The translations under genes were made by a program, and so were the position numbers. This document shows positions 58,447-64,000 of a stretch of DNA of 64,000 nucleotides, one piece after another. Below the pieces are notes generated by a model. The model had not been told where the DNA came from. It ran no database searches and was given only the letters and a program-made list of their open reading frames with translations. The stretch is from Clostridiales bacterium (GTDB lineage: Bacteria; Bacillota; Clostridia; Lachnospirales; Lachnospiraceae), in assembly GCA_019420275.1 (NCBI GenBank), contig JAHZHN010000011.1:1-64000 (forward strand), in the 5' to 3' direction. The first letter of the stretch is position 1; each line of letters begins with the position of its first letter.

Positions 58447-59202
58447 CTACTGAAATATTTTTAATACTACTAACTGCCGTCCTTTTCTGGACTGCTTCCC
58501 TAATCCCTCCAACAGGAATTTTCCGTATCCGCGGACCGATATGACATCGCCCGTTTCCAGTCTGCCGTCGCCGCTCAAGAACAGTTTTCCATTGACAAAC
58601 ACTTTCTGCTTCTTCAGCAGCTGTCCGCTCACCTTCCTCGAGAGTCCAAACGCAAGGGAAACAATAGCATCCAGCCGCGTTGATGCAGCAAAGCCTTCCT
58701 TCGTCAAAAACTTTTGCTGATATCCGCTCTCCTCCCATAGAGTCATCTCTGTCCTGACCTGAGTATTGCGGACCTTAACTAGTTCTTCTTCCAGCAGATG
58801 CCCAATATGTGAAAAACAAAACACATATGCCTCTTTCCCATTCATCAGAATATCTCCCAGCTGATGCCGTTCTATTCCCAGATGCATCATGGCTCCAAGG
58901 TAATCTCTATGAGTCAGATTCTCCGCGTATTTATCAAAAACAGGTGAGATTCTGGCACAGGCCAATGGAATCTCACCTTGATAACCAAACATATCTTCTG
59001 AACCGAAAACTACTGCAGCCCTTGTAAAATATTCATGTCCTCCCTCCAAATGGGAATCTGTGAATGACAATTCCTTCTGCATCTCTTTATAAATACTCTG
59101 TTCATACTCATTAAGAAAATGAGTATAAGTATAGATATTCTGCGTATATGCTTTATCTGCCAGCTCTAAAAGCCTCTTTCTTAATAACTCTTCTTCCTTC
59201 AT
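58447..59202 (-). CDS. ylmH: YlmH family RNA-binding protein (S4 domain)
   Basis: A 251-residue protein from the division-associated cluster. The first 180 residues are the YlmH-specific domain (FLNEYEQSIYKEMQKELSFTD, in part; GAMMHLGIERHQLGDILM), and the C-terminal S4 domain (LDAIVSLAFGLSRKVSGQLLKKQKVFVNGK, in part) binds RNA. YlmH acts in a ribosome-associated quality control branch (B. subtilis). It is followed by divIVA (9 bases). Confidence 0.93.
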   Translation of the reverse strand: MKEEELLRKRLLELADKAYTQNIYTYTHFLNEYEQSIYKEMQKELSFTDSHLEGGHEYFTRAAVVFGSEDMFGYQGEIPLACARISPVFDKYAENLTHRDYLGAMMHLGIERHQLGDILMNGKEAYVFCFSHIGHLLEEELVKVRNTQVRTEMTLWEESGYQQKFLTKEGFAASTRLDAIVSLAFGLSRKVSGQLLKKQKVFVNGKLFLSGDGRLETGDVISVRGYGKFLLEGLGKQSRKGRQLVVLKIFQ

Positions 59203-59212
59203 GATCTTCGTT

Positions 59213-59761
59213 CTATTTTAACTGAGGAGAAATTGTATTCTCATTCATGATCTCATTTTTCAGATCACCTGTCACCTCAATGCTGTCCGGAGCGGCAATG
59301 AAAATATTACTGGATACTGCCTGAAGCGACCCATTTAGAGCATAGGTAGCCCCTCCGATGAAATCAATGCTTCTCTGAGCGATCGTAAGTTCCGCCCCTT
59401 CAAAGTTAATGACAACCGTTCTGCCTTCCTTCAACAGGTCCGCAGCCGTCTGAGCTTCCACAAAATCTTTTGGCTTGATGACACAAACTTCAACTCCTCT
59501 TCCATTCATTGATATCACCTTACTGCCCCCTGTCGTGGTAAATCTGCGTTTTTTGGCTTCTCTGCTTGATTCAAAAGGCTGTTTGACAGCTGCAGTCTCT
59601 TCTTCTACCGGCTGCTCTTTCTTCCGGAAGAAAGAAAAACGTTCTGGCTTCTCCTCCTCATATTCTTCCTCATCGTCTTCATATTCTTCGTATTCTTCAT
59701 CATACTCTTCATCTTCCGTAAGCTTCATTAAATTCAGTAACTTGTCAACAGTACCCTTCAT
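59213..59761 (-). CDS. sepF: Cell division protein SepF
   Basis: A 182-residue membrane-binding protein that links FtsZ to the membrane. The first helix GTVDKLLNLMKLTEDE is the amphipathic anchor. The next 40 residues form a very acidic Glu/Tyr/Asp linker, and the C-terminal DUF552 domain (about 85-165; VCVIKPKDFVEAQTAADLLKEGRTVVINFE in part) polymerises. The start at 59761 has GGAGG upstream. It lies between yggS and ylmH in the usual order. Confidence 0.93.
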   Translation of the reverse strand: MKGTVDKLLNLMKLTEDEEYDEEYEEYEDDEEEYEEEKPERFSFFRKKEQPVEEETAAVKQPFESSREAKKRRFTTTGGSKVISMNGRGVEVCVIKPKDFVEAQTAADLLKEGRTVVINFEGAELTIAQRSIDFIGGATYALNGSLQAVSSNIFIAAPDSIEVTGDLKNEIMNENTISPQLK

Positions 59762-59774
59762 TTGTTTTCCTCCG

Positions 59775-60470
59775 CTAAATACTATAATTTCTCTCACCGA
59801 AGATTCCGGTGCCAACTCTTATCATGGTAGCTCCTTCTTCAACCGCTACCTCATAATCATTGGTCATTCCCATTGAGAGTATACTCATATCTACATTATC
59901 AAAGTTTTTATTCTTTATGTCAACAGATAATTGCTTCATTGCGCGAAAATACTCCCTGTTTTCCTCTGGATCCTCTACAAAAGGAGCAATCTGCATCAAT
60001 CCTTTGATCTTAACGTGCTCCATAGATGCAATTTCCCTTATCACATCTTCCACCTCTTCCGGAGCCAGTCCGAATTTTGTATCTTCATGTGCAAAATTCA
60101 CCTGGATCAATATCGGCACTTCTTTCATCTGCCGTTTTGCAGCTTCCTTGTCGATCTGTTTTGCCAGATGCACAGAATCCACAGAATGTATCAATGCTAC
60201 TTTATCAACAATGTATTTTACCTTGTTGGTCTGAAGATGTCCGATCAAATGCCAGCGAACCGGCCAGCTGATTTTTTCATATTTTTCTTTCAGCTCCTGG
60301 GCTTTGTTCTCCCCAAAATCCATAACTTTTGCCTTCCTGAGCTCTTCAATCATCTCAAGGGGCTTTGTTTTGCTCACTGCAATGATCGTTACATCTCTTG
60401 GATCTCTTCCCGCCTTCTGACATGCTTTCTTTACATTTTCCTTTACCTGATTATACTGATCAATTAACAT
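59775..60470 (-). CDS. yggS: PLP-homeostasis protein, YggS family
   Basis: A 231-residue single-domain TIM-barrel protein that binds pyridoxal phosphate. The PLP lysine is in IIAVSKTKP near residue 33. FGENKAQEL, WHLIGHLQTNKVKYI, and MSILSMGMTNDYEVAVEEG are family motifs. The start is ambiguous: ATG 60470 versus GTG 60479 (which is 3 bases from AAAGGA). It is followed by sepF at 13 bases. Confidence 0.93.
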   Translation of the reverse strand: MLIDQYNQVKENVKKACQKAGRDPRDVTIIAVSKTKPLEMIEELRKAKVMDFGENKAQELKEKYEKISWPVRWHLIGHLQTNKVKYIVDKVALIHSVDSVHLAKQIDKEAAKRQMKEVPILIQVNFAHEDTKFGLAPEEVEDVIREIASMEHVKIKGLMQIAPFVEDPEENREYFRAMKQLSVDIKNKNFDNVDMSILSMGMTNDYEVAVEEGATMIRVGTGIFGERNYSI

Positions 60471-60490
60471 ATGCCTCACATTCCTTTCTG

Positions 60491-61864
60491 TCAGTAAATG
60501 ATCTGATTTTCTTTAATTGTACTGCTGTCCAGAACAATGAAATCATATAGACTAATACCGTGATCCGTATTTTCCTCAACAATGCAGTAATCATCCTTCT
60601 GTGCATTTTTCTGAATCAGCCGGAAATCCGCATAGCCCTGATTCGTGCAGTATACACCTTCCAGCATCTTTGTTTTTTCCACCAGATAGGTGTCATCGGA
60701 ATCCATTGACTGAAGGACCACATCTTCCCCTACCTCTTCTGGGTCTAGATAACAGTATTTTTTTGTCTTCTTGTATATTGTAAAATCTTTTTGTTCTACC
60801 TTTACTTCGCCTTTGTCATCAGTCGTACGGACACTAAAACCTTCTTCTTTCCCGTCATTTCCTTTAGAGATGTATTCCACCGGCACCTGATAAAATTTCT
60901 TTTTCACAATTGCCGAATTTGGTATCTTCAGCCCCTCATGTGAGTCCAGAGTAATATCAATGTCCAGATATCTTTCATCCAGATATCTTACCACATAGTC
61001 GTCCAGTGAAAGATATCCAAAGTAGCTGTTTCCCTTTTTCTTTACTTCCAGATCCGCTGTTGTCTTTTCCTGATCCGACTGGAATTTCACAGTAACAGAA
61101 TCTTTATCCTGAAGAAAATCATACTGACTCTTTTCCAGCGGAACAACCAGCATCCAGTTTTCACTGTTTGTTACCCGGCAAACGACATTTCCTTTCTTCA
61201 CCTGATCAGACGAATTATATCTGACAGCTCTGTAAGTCTCCTGATCAAAATCAGAATCCTTAATGTCATCAGCCGTTTTCCCGTCAAAACTATCCGAATA
61301 GAAGGCTACAGCTCCGCTGGCAGGACTTGTTTCCGTGTGGAAAGCATCCTCTCCCAGCTTCTTGCTTACAGCATCAATTACTTCCTTCATAGAATCTTCA
61401 TTTAGATTGAGAATCGTATTTTTCAGATCATATTTCAGATCGTAGACATCTGAAAACTGACTGTCACTGTAAATGGACTGAAACTCTGTAACTTTTTTCT
61501 GTACTTCTTCATCATCCAGAGTCTCTCCTTTTCCTCTTAATGCCTCTGCTTGATCCGCAAATGTTTCCTGAACTTTTCCGTCTTTATCCAATATGTACAA
61601 TGTGCCGGTTTTTTTGACTCGTTTTCCTTCTTCCACATAATAAGTGATATATCCGTTCTGGGATGCTTTTAACAATTTCTCATCCCTCAGGGCAATTCCC
61701 GTAAGAGAAAACGTTGTCGTCATCTCATCTTTTGTTACTCTGTATACCGTCAGTTTCTTTTTTACAAAAAATGAAACGATATTAATCATCACATAGATAA
61801 ATATAACCAGGAAAACGATCATTCCGATGTTCCATCGAATTCTTCTTTTCCTTTTTTTTGCCAT
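60491..61864 (-). CDS. HlyD-like membrane-anchored protein of the division cluster
   Basis: A 457-residue protein with a basic N-terminus, one membrane segment (about 13-34) and a large extracytoplasmic part. QNGYITYYVEEGKRVKKTGTLYILDKDG (in part; about 70-97) resembles a biotinyl-lipoyl-like HlyD hairpin, and IPNSAIVKKKFYQVPVEYI is the matching second half. No partner exporter is nearby. Such proteins occur beside yggS-sepF in Clostridia and may act in envelope assembly (inference). The ATG directly follows the TAG stop of the radical SAM gene, with GGAGG inside the latter's end. Confidence 0.78.
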   Translation of the reverse strand: MAKKRKRRIRWNIGMIVFLVIFIYVMINIVSFFVKKKLTVYRVTKDEMTTTFSLTGIALRDEKLLKASQNGYITYYVEEGKRVKKTGTLYILDKDGKVQETFADQAEALRGKGETLDDEEVQKKVTEFQSIYSDSQFSDVYDLKYDLKNTILNLNEDSMKEVIDAVSKKLGEDAFHTETSPASGAVAFYSDSFDGKTADDIKDSDFDQETYRAVRYNSSDQVKKGNVVCRVTNSENWMLVVPLEKSQYDFLQDKDSVTVKFQSDQEKTTADLEVKKKGNSYFGYLSLDDYVVRYLDERYLDIDITLDSHEGLKIPNSAIVKKKFYQVPVEYISKGNDGKEEGFSVRTTDDKGEVKVEQKDFTIYKKTKKYCYLDPEEVGEDVVLQSMDSDDTYLVEKTKMLEGVYCTNQGYADFRLIQKNAQKDDYCIVEENTDHGISLYDFIVLDSSTIKENQIIY

Positions 61865-62809
61865 CTACTCTATCCTCCATCTGCTGAGCGCTGATCCGTT
61901 CAGATAATCGCATTTGCACCCTTGAACATATCCACTTTCTTCCATCTTCTGGTCAAATAGATCCCGAAGTTTCCACCAGCTGACTCCCCAGTTGGAAAAC
62001 TTTGCATCTTCTTTCGGAACCCTGCTAAACAGCCTCTCGATCACCATATCTTTTCGGACATAACAGATGAATGCCGTCAGACGGTTGAGATACTCCTCCT
62101 TGGAACATAAAGTTATTTTACCATGTTCAAAATCCTGATACAACCTGGATCCCTTTGGAATATACAATGAATGCAGCTTGACGCTCTGCGTCGGAAGAGC
62201 CGACAAAATCTTTGCCGTCTCAATTGAATCTTCCATTGTATCTCCTGGAAGATTCAGAATAATATGGGTACAGATATCAAACCCATAGGGTGCTGCCATC
62301 AAAACGGCATCCAGATACTCCGCCAAAGTATGCCCCCGGTTGATCTGTTTCAGTGTATGATAATTCACTGTCTGAAGCCCATACTCCAGAGTAATCTTAA
62401 GATTATATGTCCGAGCCGTTTCTTCCAGTACATCCAAATAATCTTTCCTGACACAGTCCGGTCTGGTTGACACAGAGATTCCAACAATCTCTTCTACACT
62501 GGCTGCTTCCTGAAGATATTTGTGGAATTGCTCCAATGGAAGGAACGTATTCGTATAATTTTGAAAATACGCAATAAATTTCCGCACATGATATTTTGCG
62601 GCAATCTTTTCTTTTGTCTTCCTTAACTGTTCCGGAACAGGAACTTGAGCATCCATTGCCTCAAACCCGGTTCCCACTCCTCCACAGAAACTGCAGCCAT
62701 AACTATCCATCCGATTAGGGCAGGTTACCGGAATATTCAAAGGAAGCTTGTACACCTTTTCTCCGTATATTTCTTTTAAATAACTGCTGTATGTCCGATA
62801 TCGTTCCAT
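61865..62809 (-). CDS. Radical SAM protein, TIGR01212 family
   Basis: A 314-residue radical SAM enzyme of the YhcC-like TIGR01212 type. The cluster motif is CPNRMDSYGCSFCGG (C-x8-C-x2-C) at about 29-43, with YFQNYTNTFLP and HIILNLPGDTMEDSIETAK (in part) following. The reaction is not established for most members. The ATG at 62809 overlaps the stop of the upstream D,D-carboxypeptidase as TGATG, and the HlyD-like gene follows at once. Confidence 0.9.
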   Translation of the reverse strand: MERYRTYSSYLKEIYGEKVYKLPLNIPVTCPNRMDSYGCSFCGGVGTGFEAMDAQVPVPEQLRKTKEKIAAKYHVRKFIAYFQNYTNTFLPLEQFHKYLQEAASVEEIVGISVSTRPDCVRKDYLDVLEETARTYNLKITLEYGLQTVNYHTLKQINRGHTLAEYLDAVLMAAPYGFDICTHIILNLPGDTMEDSIETAKILSALPTQSVKLHSLYIPKGSRLYQDFEHGKITLCSKEEYLNRLTAFICYVRKDMVIERLFSRVPKEDAKFSNWGVSWWKLRDLFDQKMEESGYVQGCKCDYLNGSALSRWRIE

Positions 62810-63786
62810 CACTCATTTTCCTTTGATATCACCTGGTTCATTGTTTTATACAAGGCCGGATGATTGTCTGCTTTCATCACAATAGATATATAATCATCCC
62901 CATCCTTATTCTCTGTCAACAGGACAAGACAAGCCCCCGCTTCTGTCGTCGTTCCCGTCTTTCCTCCTACTAGAGAAATCTGATTTGGAAGTGCATATTC
63001 TCCTGTCAGATATTCATCTGTAGAAGACATATCATAAGCCTGTAAATTGCCGGAAGCATTTTTATACTCGATATAGCTGCTTGCCTTTGAAGCAATATCG
63101 AAGTACTCATTGTGTTTTACCAGCTCTTTAAAGATCAGATACAGATCATAGGCGGTTGTATAATGATCCTTCTCGTGGAGTCCATGAGGATTAGCAAAGT
63201 GAGTTCCTGTCGCTCCCAGCTCTTTTGCTCTCTCATTCATCATATCAACAAATTTATCTTCACTTCCAGCAACTTCTTCTGCAAGAGCCACTGCAGCATC
63301 GTTGGCCGACATAACAATAAGACCATTCAGCAAAGATTCTACAGAAAGCTTGTCTCCTTTTTTCAAATGCATCGCAACCGCGGCACTGTCATCAAATGTA
63401 ATATCATGCTTGATCGTCACCTCAGTGTCCAGATCCAGATTCTCCAAAACCAGCAGCGCTGTCATAATCTTCGTTGTACTTGCCGGATAGGTCCGATCAA
63501 AAATATTCTGACTGACGACCATTTCATTGGTTTCATTATTGACCAGCAGTACCTCCTTAGCATTATCATATTTTGTCTTTGTGGTATCCTCTTTTGAAAC
63601 AACAGCTGCCTGGGAAGCTTTAGTCTGCCACCGGCTTGTCAGCACCTTGTCCTTGATTTCAAATTTATTTTTCTCAAAATGCGCGTCATATGATGAATCC
63701 AGGTTCACCACCCGGTCTGCCAGAGTGCATCCCGGAAGAAAGATCATCAATAATGACATGCAGCAACAAATTATTTTTTTCTTCAT
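62809..63786 (-). CDS. Lipoprotein D-alanyl-D-alanine carboxypeptidase (S11 family)
   Basis: A 325-residue low-molecular-weight penicillin-binding protein that trims D-Ala from peptidoglycan stem peptides. The signal peptide has the lipobox LPGC (Cys about 20), so it is lipid-anchored rather than held by a C-terminal helix. Catalytic motifs are ASTTK (SxxK, about 102), SAND (SxN, about 160) and GKTGT (KTG, about 275). The usual PBP5 C-terminal domain is missing. No Shine-Dalgarno is visible before the ATG at 63786, and a terminator lies just upstream, so its expression signal is unclear. Confidence 0.9.
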   Translation of the reverse strand: MKKKIICCCMSLLMIFLPGCTLADRVVNLDSSYDAHFEKNKFEIKDKVLTSRWQTKASQAAVVSKEDTTKTKYDNAKEVLLVNNETNEMVVSQNIFDRTYPASTTKIMTALLVLENLDLDTEVTIKHDITFDDSAAVAMHLKKGDKLSVESLLNGLIVMSANDAAVALAEEVAGSEDKFVDMMNERAKELGATGTHFANPHGLHEKDHYTTAYDLYLIFKELVKHNEYFDIASKASSYIEYKNASGNLQAYDMSSTDEYLTGEYALPNQISLVGGKTGTTTEAGACLVLLTENKDGDDYISIVMKADNHPALYKTMNQVISKENE

Positions 63787-63796
63787 ATGCTTTTTT

Positions 63797-63824
63797 GCAA
63801 AAAAAGACCGTCAGACGACAGTCT
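63797..63824 (-). terminator. Terminator of mgsA
   Basis: On the minus strand AGACTGTC and GACGGTCT (8 bp, one G-T pair) close a 4-base loop, followed by seven T. It overlaps the mgsA stop codon and ends 11 bases before the next start codon. Confidence 0.85.
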
Positions 63825-64000
63825 ATTTATACATGTTCCTCCAATCTAAGTCTCCTCTGTCTAATGCAAGTATCAATACTTCCGCTGTGGGCAGGTTTGT
63901 GGCACATGGTATATTATATTTGTCGCAGAGACTCAGCACGTTGTAAAAATCAGGAGTCCGTTTCTGGTTCGCCGGATCCTGCAGAAAAATCAACAAATCG
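63823..64000 (-). CDS. mgsA: Methylglyoxal synthase, C-terminal part
   Basis: The last 58 codons of a gene that continues beyond the window. The frame reads DLLIFLQDPANQKRTPDFYN, then VLSLCDKYNIPCATNLPTAE, then VLILALDRGDLDWRNMYK and a stop. The segment ATNLPTAEVLIL is the MgsA substrate-binding and dimer signature (ATNxATAxxxI). The enzyme converts dihydroxyacetone phosphate to methylglyoxal and phosphate, a bypass used when phosphate is short. Confidence 0.85.
   Translation of the reverse strand, partial: DLLIFLQDPANQKRTPDFYNVLSLCDKYNIPCATNLPTAEVLILALDRGDLDWRNMYK

Noticed and set aside
59475..59876. Plus-strand frame rich in serine and tyrosine (over the SepF linker)
   Set aside because: It is antisense to the acidic linker of sepF and has no ribosome-binding site.

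Overview
The window is chromosomal DNA of a low-to-mid GC anaerobic Firmicute, most likely a Lachnospiraceae member of class Clostridia. Supporting this are the class III (anaerobic) ribonucleotide reductase nrdDG, HydF for [FeFe]-hydrogenase maturation, an Etf-linked (electron-bifurcating type) hydroxyacid dehydrogenase, single-chain PurL, the DivIVA-YlmH-SepF-YggS division cluster, and a GlcT/LicT-style RNA antiterminator in front of ptsHI. The species cannot be named from sequence alone. Most genes lie on the minus strand.

Layout. 1-14 kb: the 5' part of a tRNA-Pro, a small acidic membrane protein, pcrA, DUF1836 and TrpR-like YerC (convergent), a sodium:alanine/glycine symporter behind a glycine riboswitch, a membrane-anchored amidase, an orphan ABC substrate-binding lipoprotein, nrdDG with an NrdR box, mntP behind a manganese (yybP-ykoY) riboswitch with a Fur-type box on its promoter, a nitroreductase, and a CNNM/CBS transporter. 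13.8-27 kb: two M14-like proteins and purL, DUF1292, DUF1653, a second UvrD helicase, gltX, then an unknown DHFR-like gene, a secreted nuclease and hydF, then ybaK. 27-31.7 kb: ptsHI, a single-PRD antiterminator, hflX and a membrane-anchored protein. 31.9-34.2 kb: an AT-rich accessory patch with a PadR regulator, a DUF1700-type protein and broken secreted-protein genes around a perfect 15-bp inverted repeat. 34.2-40.8 kb: an L-sorbose PTS operon (IIA, IIB, IIC, IID, sorE, RpiR regulator, sorD, aldo/keto reductase). 40.9-46.4 kb: a TPR protein and an EtfB-EtfA-hydroxyacid dehydrogenase-YkvI transporter operon. 46.4-55 kb: an S8 protease, a split ThrE exporter, degV, maf, pnp, an arginase-fold protein, rpsO and proC. 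55-64 kb: rluD-like, lspA, aroB, divIVA, ylmH, sepF, yggS, an HlyD-like protein, a radical SAM protein, a lipoprotein D,D-carboxypeptidase and the 3' end of mgsA.

The most notable feature is the density of RNA- and operator-level control that can be read directly: two riboswitches with terminators, a RAT antitermination site whose likely RNA-binding protein is the gene immediately upstream, an NrdR box, a Fur-type box, three phased repeats over the sorbose promoter, a PadR palindrome and a structured pnp leader. No prophage, insertion sequence, CRISPR array or defence island was seen. The best candidates for under-described biology are the single-PRD antiterminator for ptsHI, the M14 pair in which both members lack the first zinc-binding histidine, and the hydroxyacid dehydrogenase-Etf operon that uses a YkvI-family transporter.

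All calls come from reading motifs and spacing by eye. No database search or folding program was run. Start sites were often moved to the methionine (or GTG/TTG) with the best Shine-Dalgarno spacing, and the reason is given in each entry.
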